DNA from: Pararhizobium polonicum
GTDB taxonomy: Bacteria; Pseudomonadota; Alphaproteobacteria; Rhizobiales; Rhizobiaceae
NCBI RefSeq assembly: GCF_001687365.1
Contig: NZ_LGLV01000010.1
Location: 62,001 to 126,000, forward strand
Length of the DNA stretch: 64,000 bases
Direction: 5' to 3'
Part shown: one piece after another, positions 56,103 through 64,000 of the stretch
Layout: every line of letters begins with the position of its first letter
Position numbering within the stretch: the first letter of the stretch is position 1
The notes under the pieces: model-generated
Told to the model about the DNA's origin: nothing
What the model saw: only the letters and a program-made list of their open reading frames with translations
Database searches by the model: none
Position numbers and translations under genes: made by a program

Positions 56103-56131
56103 TGAGCGCGGCATCGCCAGCCTGTTTGCCG

Positions 56132-57871
56132 TCAGTAATCGGCGAGAATGAGGGACCCGTCTTTCCCGAACTGCGGCTGAACGCCGAGCAGCGGGCCGGC
56201 GCGGCCGATGATGTCCTTGATCATCGGGGCGGCGGTGGATGCGGCCGTGCGGCCTCCGTTCTCTCCTGTCTGTGGCGCGTCGATAATCGAGAGGACGATA
56301 TATCTGGGCTTGTCCATCGGAAAGCCCGCGACAAAGGCGTTGAAGTTGATGTTGCTGGCGTACCGGCCGTTGATGACCTTGTCGGCCGTCCCGGTCTTGC
56401 CGCCGACATTGAAACCGGCGACCTGGGCATGGCGGCCGGAGCCCTTCGTTCCGTTCCAGTTGAACAGGTAGCGCATATCGGCGCTCGTCTTTTCCTTCAC
56501 GACCCTGCGGGCGATCGATTGCGCCTCGTCGCGCGACCGGGGCAGAAAGGTCGGTGCGATCAGGTTTCCGCCGTTGATGAGCGAGGCGGCCGCAACGGCG
56601 GTCTGCAACGGCGTGGTTGCGACCCCGTGGCCGAAGGAGATGGTTACCGAGTTGATCTTTTTCCAGGCCCTCGGCTGCGTTGGCGTCGCCACGCCCGGCA
56701 TTTCCGTTTCCATCTTCGACAGCAGCCCGAGCCGGGTCAGGAATTCCTGGTGCCCTTCGACGCCGACCATGTCCGCCACCGCCGCCGTGCCGATATTCGA
56801 CGAATACTGGAACACCTCGAGGATGGAGAGAGGACGGTTCCGGCCCTTGAAATCCTTGATCGTGAAGCCGCCCATGCGGATGGGGCGGGAGGCATCGACA
56901 ACCGAATTCACGGTGATCTTTCCGGCGTCAAGGCCCATGGCGAGGGTGAAGCTCTTGAACGTCGATCCCATCTCGAAGGTGGCGTTGCTGATCCGGTTGA
57001 ACCATCCCTTTTCGTATTCCTTGTCGACGCTGCCGTCGGCCAGCGTCCGGGATGGCTGGTTCGGGTCGTAATCGGGCACCGAGGCCATGGCGAGAATCTC
57101 GCCGGTTTCCATGTCGAGAATCACGGCGCCGGCGGCTTCCGCCTGATAGTCCTTCATCGCACGCGCCGCGACGTCGCGGACGATGTGCTGAACGCGAAGG
57201 TCGATCGACAGTTTGACGGGTTCCAGCGGCACATCGCCGGTCAGGCCGGCGGCGCGCAGATCGGCCAGCCCCTGCTGGTCGATATACCGCTCCATCCCGG
57301 CAAGACCCTGATTGTCGACGTTCACATGGCCGATAATATGGGATGCGGTGGGGCCGCCGGGGTAGAAGCGGCGGTTCTCCGGCCGAAAGCCGATGCCGGG
57401 TATGCCGAGCGCCAGGATATCCGATTGCTGGCGTGGCGTGAGCTGCCGTCTCAGCCATTGAAACGCGGAGCCGGATCGCAGTTTCCTGTGGGTGTCGCTC
57501 CAGTCGAGGTTGGGAATGACGGTGGCGAGTTTCTCGACCGCCTCATCGGCATCGATGATCCTGCGCGGCTCGGCATAGAGCGACATGGTTCGCAGGTCCG
57601 TTGCCAGCAGCTGTCCGTTGCGATCGACAATATCCGGCCGGGAGACAACTGCGGTGGTGCTGTCGCCGATCGAGGCAAGGGCAATGGGGTCTGTGAGGCC
57701 GTACTGGACAAGGCGTGCAAACGTCGCGAGATAGATCACGGCAAAAATGGCGATGATGATGGCAAGCCTCTGCTTGGTATCCATTCTGCGCTGCGCGGCG
57801 CCAAGGAAGGTCCGGTTTTTCCGTGTGCTGAAATGATTGCGGCTCCTGAGCCGCATGACAAAGCCAATCAT
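56132..57871 (-). CDS. FtsI-like class B penicillin-binding protein
   Basis: A 579-residue peptidoglycan transpeptidase. One N-terminal transmembrane helix (LAIIIAIFAVIYLATFARLV), a dimerisation domain with DIVDRNGQLLATDL, and a catalytic domain with the active-site serine in MGSTFKS near 300, SSN near 356 and KTGT near 492. Several starts are possible: GTG at 57907, ATG at 57871, 57856 or 57784. The ATG at 57871 (MIGFVMRLRSRN) resembles other rhizobial FtsI N-termini. No dcw genes surround it, so it may be a second FtsI paralogue rather than the main division protein. Confidence 0.9.
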   Translation of the reverse strand: MIGFVMRLRSRNHFSTRKNRTFLGAAQRRMDTKQRLAIIIAIFAVIYLATFARLVQYGLTDPIALASIGDSTTAVVSRPDIVDRNGQLLATDLRTMSLYAEPRRIIDADEAVEKLATVIPNLDWSDTHRKLRSGSAFQWLRRQLTPRQQSDILALGIPGIGFRPENRRFYPGGPTASHIIGHVNVDNQGLAGMERYIDQQGLADLRAAGLTGDVPLEPVKLSIDLRVQHIVRDVAARAMKDYQAEAAGAVILDMETGEILAMASVPDYDPNQPSRTLADGSVDKEYEKGWFNRISNATFEMGSTFKSFTLAMGLDAGKITVNSVVDASRPIRMGGFTIKDFKGRNRPLSILEVFQYSSNIGTAAVADMVGVEGHQEFLTRLGLLSKMETEMPGVATPTQPRAWKKINSVTISFGHGVATTPLQTAVAAASLINGGNLIAPTFLPRSRDEAQSIARRVVKEKTSADMRYLFNWNGTKGSGRHAQVAGFNVGGKTGTADKVINGRYASNINFNAFVAGFPMDKPRYIVLSIIDAPQTGENGGRTAASTAAPMIKDIIGRAGPLLGVQPQFGKDGSLILADY

Positions 57872-57907
57872 TCCAAACGATCCCCATCCATACGCCGGCG
57901 AAAGCAC

Positions 57908-58245
57908 CCCTGAACGGCTCTCGTTGCCGTCTGGATGGGAAAATGCACGCTGTCGGATGGCTCGCCAACGGAAGAGTGGGCGGATGATTGCCGATCATTA
58001 AAATTGGATTAATATACACTTAAAGTTGAGATGGACCGCTTGAGTCTTCGTTAACTTTTTCTTGCGGTCTCGCTGTGCTGCGGCCTGCGAACGGCTGTAG
58101 CGGGAGAACGCTCCATTTGCGAAACGATCCTGGCGGCCACCGCCGGATCAGCGGGGTCGAGTCCGGCTCTTGTCGATAATATCGATTGGCGCGAGCGTGA
58201 AGCCGGACGCAGGGTTCATCCGGTTTCAGCTCGGCCGGGATTGTA
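57908..58245. other. Intergenic region between the PBP and rpoH2 genes
   Basis: About 340 bases hold the upstream region of the PBP gene and the 3' side of rpoH2. An imperfect hairpin AAGCCGGACG/CATCCGGTTT (58198-58224) may terminate rpoH2. Otherwise nothing is recognised. Confidence 0.45.
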
Positions 58246-59109
58246 TCAATGCTGCATCGCCAGCACCGGTGCCTCGGCGACCAGGGCGGCCTTCAGCTTT
58301 TCCAGTGCCCGGGTTTCGATCTGGCGGACGCGTTCCTTGGAGATGCCGAGATCGGTGCCGAGTTCTTCCAGCGTGGCGCTGTCTTCGCACAGGCGGCGGG
58401 CGCGGATGATCTTCATTTCGCGTTCGTTGAGCTGGCAGAGCGCATGGTTGAGCCATGTGCGGCGGCGTTCGCCGTCGATCATGTCGGACACCTGTTCGTC
58501 CGGCAGCGGCGCATCGCAGGCGAGAAGATCGAGCCGTTCGCCGCTGTCGGAATCACCCGACGAGATCGGCGCCTGCAGCGAGGCATCGTTGCCCGACAGG
58601 CGTGCGTCCATGGTCTGCACGTCGGCGAGGCTGACGCCGAGCGCCACGGCGATTTCCTCGTGCACGGCGCGGGCCGTCAGCTGCCGGTCGCCCTGGGCCA
58701 GCTTGGCGCGCAGGCGGCGCAGGTTGAAGAACAGCGCCTTTTGCGCCGAGGAGGTGCCGCCGCGCACGATCGACCAGTTGCGCAGCACGTAATCCTGCAT
58801 CGAGGCGCGGATCCACCAGCTGGCATAGGTCGAGAAGCGAACCTCGCGGCTCGGTTCGAAGCGGGCTGCCGCCTCCAGCAGGCCGATATGCCCCTCCTGC
58901 ACCAGATCGCTCATCGGCAGGCCGAAATTGCGGAATTTGGAGGCCATGGAGATCACCAGCCGCATATGGGCCATGGCGATCTTGTTGCGGGCGTCCTGAT
59001 CCTGATGGTCCTTCCAGGCCAGTGCCAGAGCCTGTTCCTCATCCCGCTCGAGATAGGGGGCCGCCATGGCGATCTTGATCATGCGCCTGTCTGCTGAGAG
59101 ATTTTTCAT
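58246..59109 (-). CDS. rpoH2: RNA polymerase sigma factor RpoH2 (heat-shock type)
   Basis: An alternative sigma-32-family factor of 287 residues. Region 2 carries HMRLVISMASKFRNFGLPMS, then DLVQEGHIGLLEAAARFEPS and VRFSTYASWWIRASMQDYVL (promoter melting); the RpoH box is near QKALFFNLRRLRAKL, and region 4 has LEELGTDLGISKERVRQIET. It resembles the second RpoH of rhizobia (RpoH2) more than the housekeeping heat-shock factor. An EcfG-type promoter lies about 200 bases upstream, which places it under the general stress response. Confidence 0.93.
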   Translation of the reverse strand: MKNLSADRRMIKIAMAAPYLERDEEQALALAWKDHQDQDARNKIAMAHMRLVISMASKFRNFGLPMSDLVQEGHIGLLEAAARFEPSREVRFSTYASWWIRASMQDYVLRNWSIVRGGTSSAQKALFFNLRRLRAKLAQGDRQLTARAVHEEIAVALGVSLADVQTMDARLSGNDASLQAPISSGDSDSGERLDLLACDAPLPDEQVSDMIDGERRRTWLNHALCQLNEREMKIIRARRLCEDSATLEELGTDLGISKERVRQIETRALEKLKAALVAEAPVLAMQH

Positions 59110-59304
59110 CGGCTACTCCATGACGGGCACAAGGGCGTGCCGCTGAACGATGCATCGATCGGTGTTTCGGGATTTCCGCTGCCTGAAGCTTGACCAGCAT
59201 TCGAAACGCCCTACTTCCTGCTTTGAGAGCCGGGGCCGGAAGAGAAGGCCACGGTGGCTGTCCCGGTCCTGCAGAAGACATGCGTGCAGGTCTGGACGTC
59301 TACA

Positions 59305-59329
59305 AACGCGCGACCGGTCAAAAGGTTCC
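59305..59329 (-). promoter_or_regulatory. EcfG (RpoE2)-type promoter of rpoH2
   Basis: The minus strand reads GGAAC, sixteen bases, CGTT (59329 down to 59305). This is the exact -35/-10 pair used by the alphaproteobacterial general-stress sigma factor EcfG/RpoE2. Transcription would start near 59297, giving a leader of about 190 bases. rpoH2 is a known member of this regulon in rhizobia. Confidence 0.8.
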
Positions 59330-59644
59330 ATGCTGCGCTGCCGTATTTTGCGGCGGCGGGCATTTTTGTGTCCGGTGTTTTGTGGTCTTGCGAAGACGCC
59401 CCGCTCCGGGCGAATCACCCTGTCCTGAAGGGCCATATGCCGGCGCGGCGTGCGAGATGGACCGCGCGACGGTGCGCGCGTGTCCCGCACGCCATTTATT
59501 GTGCGCCGCATTTTTTGCCGCTTGCCGGAAAAGTTAAAAAAGCGTTAACTTTTGGTGGTTGTCCCCATAAGTTGTCTGTGAGTTAGTTAAAGACAGGGCT
59601 TTGGCGGGATTCCTGTTTGTACGGCACCGGGCTAGAGTCGCGCT
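59330..59644. other. Intergenic region with a perfect 9-bp palindrome
   Basis: AAAAGTTAA (59529-59537) and TTAACTTTT (59545-59553) form an inverted repeat separated by seven bases, about 90 bases before the acetyltransferase gene. It could be an operator or terminator. I see no gene in the rest. Confidence 0.5.
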
Positions 59645-60151
59645 ATGAAAACACTATCCATCGAGGTCAGGCCGGGTGAGCCGAGGGACGCTGCGTCCAT
59701 CTCGGACGTGCACCGCGTTTCCTGGCTTCAGGCCTATGGCGGGCTGATCCCGCACAGGCCGCTGACCCAGATGGTCAACCGGCGTGATCATGCCTGGTGG
59801 CGCAAGGCGACGCGCGGCCCCTCCACCCTGCTCGTCGTCGAGGTTGCCGGCGTCATCGCCGGTTATGCGACGCTCGGCCTCAACCGCGCCCGCGCCCTGC
59901 CGCAGGAAGGCGAGGTCTACGAAATCTACCTGCGCCCGGAATATCAGGGCATCGGGCTTGGCCGCATTCTGTTCGGCGAGGCGAAAAGCCTGCTGAAATC
60001 GCTCGGCTGCCAGGGCCTCGTCGTCTGGTGCCTGGAAGACAGCCACCATGCCGACCGTTTCTTCCGCATGGCCGGTGGCCGCGACCTCTGCGAGGGCATG
60101 GAGGATTTCGGCGAAAAGAACCTGAAGAAGATCGGCTATATCTGGGACTGA
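59645..60151 (+). CDS. GNAT family N-acetyltransferase
   Basis: A 168-residue acetyltransferase with IEVRPGEPRDAASISDVHRV at the N-terminus and the acetyl-CoA site YLRPEYQGIGLGRILFGEAK near 100. WCLEDSHHADRFFRMAGGRD gives the C-terminal motif. The substrate is unknown. The start ATG at 59645 is used. It stands alone, and its 3' end faces the secreted-protein gene on the other strand. Confidence 0.9.
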   Translation: MKTLSIEVRPGEPRDAASISDVHRVSWLQAYGGLIPHRPLTQMVNRRDHAWWRKATRGPSTLLVVEVAGVIAGYATLGLNRARALPQEGEVYEIYLRPEYQGIGLGRILFGEAKSLLKSLGCQGLVVWCLEDSHHADRFFRMAGGRDLCEGMEDFGEKNLKKIGYIWD

Positions 60152-60208
60152 CGTTCCGTCACGCCATTGGCCGCATAGATTCTGTCCGCAATGCTGCCGG
60201 CCGCCGCG

Positions 60209-60859
60209 CTATTCGGGCAGGTCGCCGGTGGGATCGGCCGCCGTCGGGCCGCGGACGCCGTGAAACGCTGCCGTGTCGCGGCCACAGGCAAAGCCTTCGG
60301 TTTGCGTATCGGCAATCTGGCGGGCGGCGATATTGGGGTCGGGATTGGCGAGCGCATCGACATAGCCGGCGACGCAGCCCATGCCATCCTCGCCCGCGAC
60401 TTTCGAGATGACCAGCACCTGTCCCTTGCGCTCCGGTGCCGGTTCGCCGGTGGCGGGATCGGCATTTTCGATGAACCAGCGCAGGATGGTCGCCACCGGC
60501 CGGCCGTCGGCGCCCAGGCGCCATTCGATCCTGCGGCTGGTATAGTTGAACGGCCCGAAGCTCTCGAATGCCCCGTCGATATAGGCCTGGCCCAGATGGC
60601 CGTAGAACAGGCTCTGGCGCAGATCGCCTTCCTTGTAATAGACCGCGTAATCCTTGAACCCCTTGCATCGCAGCGAAATGCCGCCGCCTTCTTCGTCTTC
60701 CGGCGACAGCGTCTGGCAATGATCCGTGTCGAGATCGGTATAGATGCTGTCATTGGCGCTGACGGTATCGGGCGCCATCAGCAGCACAGTCAGCAGGGGG
60801 ACGGCCAGGCGGTGGGCCAAATGGCCGGCCAGATGGCTGGAATGGACAAGCGGTTTCAT
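60209..60859 (-). CDS. Secreted hypothetical protein
   Basis: A 216-residue protein with a signal peptide (MKPLVHSSHLAGHLAHRLAV, then PLLTVLLMAPDTVSA-NDS). The mature part starts SIYTDLDTDHCQTLSPEDEE and contains LRCKGFKDYAVYYKEGDLRQ and WFIENADPATGEPAPERKGQ; four cysteines may form disulfides. It matches a group of conserved exported rhizobial proteins of unknown role. The start at 60859 is chosen over a longer frame to 60982 because it opens the signal sequence. Confidence 0.8.
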   Translation of the reverse strand: MKPLVHSSHLAGHLAHRLAVPLLTVLLMAPDTVSANDSIYTDLDTDHCQTLSPEDEEGGGISLRCKGFKDYAVYYKEGDLRQSLFYGHLGQAYIDGAFESFGPFNYTSRRIEWRLGADGRPVATILRWFIENADPATGEPAPERKGQVLVISKVAGEDGMGCVAGYVDALANPDPNIAARQIADTQTEGFACGRDTAAFHGVRGPTAADPTGDLPE

Positions 60860-61010
60860 GCGCGCTCCTTGTCCCGGGAACGCCCCGGCGTCCGCGATTA
60901 TTCGGCTATATCTTGCATTTTTCCGGCCATGACGAAAGCGGATGTTGCGCCGCGTCATGTTTCCCGTTATCGGACTGGCCATCCGAATATCTGGCCTTTA
61001 GGGGAAACTC

Positions 61011-61544
61011 ATGCGTATTGATGCAATTTCGATTGGAAAGAATCCGCCGGAAGATATCAACGTGATCGTCGAGGTTCCGGTCGGCGGACACCCGATCAAG
61101 TATGAAATGGACAAGGAAGCCGGCACGCTGGTGGTCGATCGCTTCCTCTACACGCCGATGACCTATCCGGGCAATTACGGCTTCGTGCCGCATACCCTGT
61201 CGGAAGACGGCGACCCGATCGACGTGCTGATCGCCTCGACCCGCCCGCTGGTTCCCGGCTGCGTCATCAATGTGCGCCCGATCGGCGTGATGATGATGGA
61301 AGACAATTCCGGCAAGGACGAGAAGATCGTCGCGGTTCCGAACTATCACCTCACCAAGCGCTACGACAAGGTCAAGGACTATACCGACCTGCCGGAGATC
61401 ACCCTGCAGCAGATCGAGCACTTCTTCGAGCACTACAAGGATCTGGAGCCCGGCAAGTGGGTGAAGATCTACGGCTGGAAGGATGTCACCGTCGCCCAGC
61501 AGCTGATCCTCGAAGCCATCGAGCGCGCCAAGGCTGCCAAGTAA
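61011..61544 (+). CDS. ppa: Inorganic pyrophosphatase
   Basis: It hydrolyses pyrophosphate to two phosphates, driving biosynthetic reactions. The 177 residues are a family I soluble PPase: [40 protein letters not shown], the metal-binding DGDPIDVLI and later [10 protein letters not shown]. The length is that of the bacterial hexameric enzyme. The ATG at 61011 follows GGGGAA. A hairpin terminator shared with yggT lies downstream, after a repeat. Confidence 0.97.
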   Translation: MRIDAISIGKNPPEDINVIVEVPVGGHPIKYEMDKEAGTLVVDRFLYTPMTYPGNYGFVPHTLSEDGDPIDVLIASTRPLVPGCVINVRPIGVMMMEDNSGKDEKIVAVPNYHLTKRYDKVKDYTDLPEITLQQIEHFFEHYKDLEPGKWVKIYGWKDVTVAQQLILEAIERAKAAK

Positions 61545-61619
61545 GCGAAAAGCGTCCGGCTTTTTCAGTCTGACCAAGCTTTAAAACCGTTGCTTGGCGA
61601 AGTGTGCACTTCCATTCTA

Positions 61620-61735
61620 CGTCATCCTCGCCCCTGTGGCGGGGATCCAGCGACCCGACGTCCGTCGGGTCAAAAGACCTTTCAGCCCAAGGACTTGGGC
61701 TGACTGGATTCCTGTGACGAGCACAGGAATGACGG
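61620..61735. repeat. 116-bp dispersed palindromic repeat
   Basis: CGTCATCCTCGCCCCTGTGG, then CGGGGATCCAGC, two inner hairpins (GACCCGACGTCCGTCGGGTC and AGCCCAAGGACTTGGGCT), CTGGATTCCTGTGACGAGCA and CAGGAATGACG. Its right-hand hairpin also occurs at 27000-27032, and its left-hand portion at about 36866-36885. Confidence 0.85.
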
Positions 61736-61806
61736 AGATTTGGGTGCCACTCAATTTCCGCAATGACCTGTCAAGAATGGGAAATGGCTTTGTCAGCAGT
61801 CAAATG

Positions 61807-61841
61807 AAAACCTCCGGATCGCGCCGATCCGGAGGTTTTTT
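61807..61841. terminator. Bidirectional terminator between ppa and yggT
   Basis: AAAACCTCCGGATC (61807-61820) and GATCCGGAGGTTTT (61826-61839) form a perfect 14-bp stem with A and T tracts on both sides. It serves ppa on the plus strand and yggT on the minus strand. Confidence 0.93.
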
Positions 61842-61865
61842 CATAGCTACAGGGAACCGTCCGAT

Positions 61866-62159
61866 TTAGCCGAGCAAAGCCGCGGCAATCGTCGTGTTGA
61901 GCAGGTACCAGATGAAATAGAGGATCACCAGAACGACCAGCGGCGACAGGTCGACGCCGCCCATGTCCGGCAGCACCCGGCGGATCGGCCGGTAGAGCGG
62001 CTCGGTCAGCTGGTACAGCGAGCGGCCGATCATGTTGATGGCGCTGTTGTTGACGTTGATGACGTTGAAAGCGTAGAGCCAGGAAAAGATGGCCGAGGCG
62101 ATGACCAGGAACCACGCGATATTGATGATGAAATTCAGGGTCGCAATAACAGCAAGCAT
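61866..62159 (-). CDS. YggT family membrane protein
   Basis: A 97-residue integral membrane protein with two long hydrophobic helices (4-26 and 72-92) around the family motif SLYQLTEPLYRPIRRVLPDM and GGVDLSPLVV. It is related to YggT/Ycf19 proteins, implicated in membrane or division-plane organisation, but its function is unproven. The frame is open far upstream through the MFS antisense, so the ATG at 62159 is taken as the start on family length. Confidence 0.92.
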   Translation of the reverse strand: MLAVIATLNFIINIAWFLVIASAIFSWLYAFNVINVNNSAINMIGRSLYQLTEPLYRPIRRVLPDMGGVDLSPLVVLVILYFIWYLLNTTIAAALLG

Positions 62160-62288
62160 GCCGGTCTCCAATTCGTTGTTGACAGACATGTAGACATTGA
62201 CGACTAAACCGGCAAGTCCGCGCGTCGCGATGGTCTCAACATGTTTAATACGGCAGGCTGCCCCGCCGTTGTTCGGAAAGATCCCCGC

Positions 62289-63530
62289 ATGTCCGTCCTT
62301 CAGGGTGCCGACCGGTTCGCAGCCTTCCGGCATGTCTCCTATGCCCGCTTCTTCCTCGCCCGGTTTCTGGCCTCCTTCGCCATCCAGATCATCAGCGTCT
62401 CGGTCGGCTGGCAGATGTATGCGCAGACGCAGAACACGCTCTATCTCGGGTTGATCGGCCTTTTCCAGTTTTTGCCGTCGCTGCTTTTGATCCTGGTGAC
62501 GGGATCGGTCGCCGACCGCTATTCCCGGCGGATGATCGTCTCGATCTGCATGATCCTCGGCGCGCTCTGCGCGGCGGCACTGCTCGGGCTGACGATCGCC
62601 GACGCCTTTTCGCCCTGGCCGGTGTTTGCCATCCTGATCGTCTTCGGCATCGAGCGCGCCTTCATGGCGCCGGCGGTGCAGTCGCTCGCTCCCAATCTGG
62701 TTCCGGCCCATGATCTGGCGAATGCGATCGCCTGGAACTCGTCCTCCTGGCAGACGGCCGCCATTCTGGGCCCGGTTGCCGGCGGCCTGCTCTATGGCGT
62801 CAGCGCCATCCTTGCCTATTGCACGGCGCTGGTCTTCCTCATTTTCGCGAGCATCCTGGTCTTCATGATCGAGAAGCCGGCGCAGCACAGCCTCGGCACG
62901 GCGCGCAACTGGTCCTCGATCCTGGCCGGTTTCAGGTTCATCCGCACCGAAAAGGTCGTGCTGGGCGCCATATCGCTCGATCTGTTCGCGGTCCTGCTCG
63001 GCGGTGCCGTGGCGCTGATGCCGGTCTTTGCCAGCGAGATCCTGGTGCTCGGGCCACTTGGTCTTGGGCTTTTGCGCGCCGCTCCCGGCTTCGGTGCCAT
63101 TCTGGTGGCGGTGACGCTGGCGGCCTATCCGATCCGTCACCATGCCGGCCGGCTGATGTTTGCCGGGGTGGCGCTGTTCGGCATCGCAACCGTGGTGTTC
63201 GGCGTCTCGCACGTCGCCTCGCTGTCGATTGCGGCCCTGATGCTGATGGGGGCGGCGGACATGATCTCGGTCTATGTGCGTGAAACACTGATTGCATTGT
63301 GGACGCCGGATGCCGTGCGCGGCCGCGTCAATGCGGTCAATATGGTCTTCGTCGGCGCCTCCAATGAGCTCGGCGAATTCCGCGCGGGCACGATGGCGCA
63401 TTTTTTCGGGGCGGTTCCGGCCGTGGTGATCGGCGGCGTCGGCACCCTTGCGGTCGCCGTCATCTGGGCGCTCGGCTTTCCGCAATTGCGCAAGATCGAT
63501 TCGCTCAGCGTGCCGGAGCGGCAATCCTGA
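62289..63530 (+). CDS. MFS family transporter (EntS-like, DHA3 type)
   Basis: A 413-residue inner-membrane transporter with about 12 helices. The N-terminus is SYARFFLARFLASFAIQIIS, followed by GSVADRYSRRM, the loop motif A variant of the DHA3/EntS group that exports siderophores or drugs. The ATG at 62289 (MSVLQGADRFAAF) is chosen; a start at 62241 is possible but not family-like. The substrate is unknown. It lies between yggT (divergent) and the amidotransferase gene (convergent, 3 bases apart). Confidence 0.88.
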   Translation: MSVLQGADRFAAFRHVSYARFFLARFLASFAIQIISVSVGWQMYAQTQNTLYLGLIGLFQFLPSLLLILVTGSVADRYSRRMIVSICMILGALCAAALLGLTIADAFSPWPVFAILIVFGIERAFMAPAVQSLAPNLVPAHDLANAIAWNSSSWQTAAILGPVAGGLLYGVSAILAYCTALVFLIFASILVFMIEKPAQHSLGTARNWSSILAGFRFIRTEKVVLGAISLDLFAVLLGGAVALMPVFASEILVLGPLGLGLLRAAPGFGAILVAVTLAAYPIRHHAGRLMFAGVALFGIATVVFGVSHVASLSIAALMLMGAADMISVYVRETLIALWTPDAVRGRVNAVNMVFVGASNELGEFRAGTMAHFFGAVPAVVIGGVGTLAVAVIWALGFPQLRKIDSLSVPERQS

Positions 63531-63533
63531 TCG

Positions 63534-64000
63534 TCAGGCGGGGACCTTTTCGTCCTGCCGCTGGAAGATATGGGTGAGAAACCGGTCCATCCAGGCGCGC
63601 AGCGGGCCGTCATGGTTCATCCGGCCCTCCAGATGGGCGCGGCCGGCCTGCGCGCCCGGCAGGGCGAAGCGGTGGGCGCCGTGCACGACCCAGCGGTGCA
63701 TCATCGCCCGCGTCAGTTCGCCGTGAAACTGGATGCCCCAGGCGTTTTCGCCATAGCGGAAGGCCTGGTTGGGATAGGTACCGCCGGAGGCCAGCAGTTC
63801 GGTGCCTGCGGGCAGATCAAAGCCCTCGCGGTGGAACTGGTAGACCATCGACGGCCATTCCATCAATGCGCGGCCCGTTTCGGTCGCTTCAAGTGGATAC
63901 CAGCCGATCTCCGTCATGCCTTCATGATGCGGGCCGACCACGCCGCCGAGATGGCGCACCAGCATCTGGGCGCCGAGACAGATGCCGAGGAAAGGCTTGT
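63534..64000 (-). CDS. Class-I glutamine amidotransferase-like protein, N-terminus missing
   Basis: The C-terminal part of a GATase1 protein; the gene runs off the right edge. The nucleophile motif FLGICLGAQML is visible at the edge (Cys in GICLGAQ), and the catalytic His is in WGIQFHGELT near the end. VVGPHHEGMTEIGWYPLEAT is typical of the stand-alone GMP-synthase-like amidotransferase family. At least 155 residues are encoded here. Partner and substrate are unknown. It is convergent with the MFS gene, with 3 bases between stops. Confidence 0.88.
   Translation of the reverse strand, partial: KPFLGICLGAQMLVRHLGGVVGPHHEGMTEIGWYPLEATETGRALMEWPSMVYQFHREGFDLPAGTELLASGGTYPNQAFRYGENAWGIQFHGELTRAMMHRWVVHGAHRFALPGAQAGRAHLEGRMNHDGPLRAWMDRFLTHIFQRQDEKVPA

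Noticed and set aside
55703..57913. 736-codon plus-strand frame across the end of the lacI gene and the PBP gene
   Set aside because: It overlaps two well-supported genes and translates to low-complexity sequence.
61866..63524. Long minus-strand frame joining yggT to sequence opposite the MFS gene
   Set aside because: Only the last 97 codons match the YggT family; the upstream part is an antisense shadow of the MFS transporter, so it is not a fusion.

Overview
The window is a chromosomal segment of an alphaproteobacterium, almost certainly a member of the Rhizobiales close to Rhizobium/Agrobacterium (Rhizobiaceae). The evidence is high-GC coding sequence with pervasive antisense open frames, the order ffh / chorismate mutase / rpsP / rimM / trmD / rplS / leuC, a CenR/OtpR-type regulator next to a cyclic-nucleotide-binding protein, the block xth-lolA-ftsK-amtB-glnK-tesB, a SAM-II riboswitch on metA, an iron-responsive TGA-N9-TCA box, an EcfG-type promoter before rpoH2, and rhizobial-style palindromic intergenic repeats.

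Layout. 0.1-3.8 kb: translation and secretion core (ffh, rpsP, rimM, trmD) with a small chorismate mutase. 3.9-7.5 kb: accessory insert between trmD and rplS, with an MFS pump and its divergent TetR regulator (four operator copies) and a TauE/SafE exporter whose 3' end is duplicated around an AT-richer insert carrying a small orphan gene. 7.7-14.6 kb: rplS, a SnoaL-like secreted protein, an amino-acid ABC binding protein and permease without an ATPase, leuC, an L,D-transpeptidase-like protein, cenR/otpR and a cNMP-binding protein. 14.6-29.7 kb: iron-regulated TonB receptor, xth, lolA, ftsK, amtB-glnK, tesB, a UbiH-like hydroxylase, Trm112/Lon-N/YbbN-type genes and a prolyl-tRNA editing homologue. 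29.9-32.2 kb: tRNA-Gly(GCC) followed by an OLD-family nuclease. 32.2-36.7 kb: sugar-acid and aldose enzymes and riboswitch-controlled metA. 36.8-41.1 kb: repeats, an unexplained GC-rich spacer, then an AT-rich two-gene module (PD-(D/E)XK + DGQHR + HEPN-like protein with a Dam-type methylase). 41.2-46.1 kb: ABC-F ATPase, thiamine pyrophosphokinase, MarR regulator and its MFS pump. 46.2-49.1 kb: a second AT-rich accessory block with an unknown small protein and an integral-membrane M48 protease. 49.1-52.8 kb: TPP-riboswitch-controlled thiBPQ. 53-64 kb: M48 lipoprotein, LacI regulator with three operators, an FtsI-like penicillin-binding protein, rpoH2, acetyltransferase, secreted protein, ppa, yggT, MFS transporter and the C-terminal part of a class-I amidotransferase.

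The strongest candidate for an undescribed system is the 37.8-41.0 kb module. A single 811-residue protein appears to combine a nuclease-like N-terminus, a DGQHR (DndB-type) core and a HEPN-like tail, and lies one base from a DNA adenine methylase, like a non-classical restriction-modification or phage-defence pair. Two other accessory loci (the OLD nuclease beside the tRNA, and the M48 protease with its small partner) are also plausible defence functions. No integrase, transposase or CRISPR array is visible. The housekeeping parts carry readable regulation: two riboswitches (TPP and SAM-II), a sigma-54-like promoter for glnK-amtB, a RirA-type iron box, an EcfG-type promoter for rpoH2, and operator sets for TetR, MarR and LacI-type regulators.
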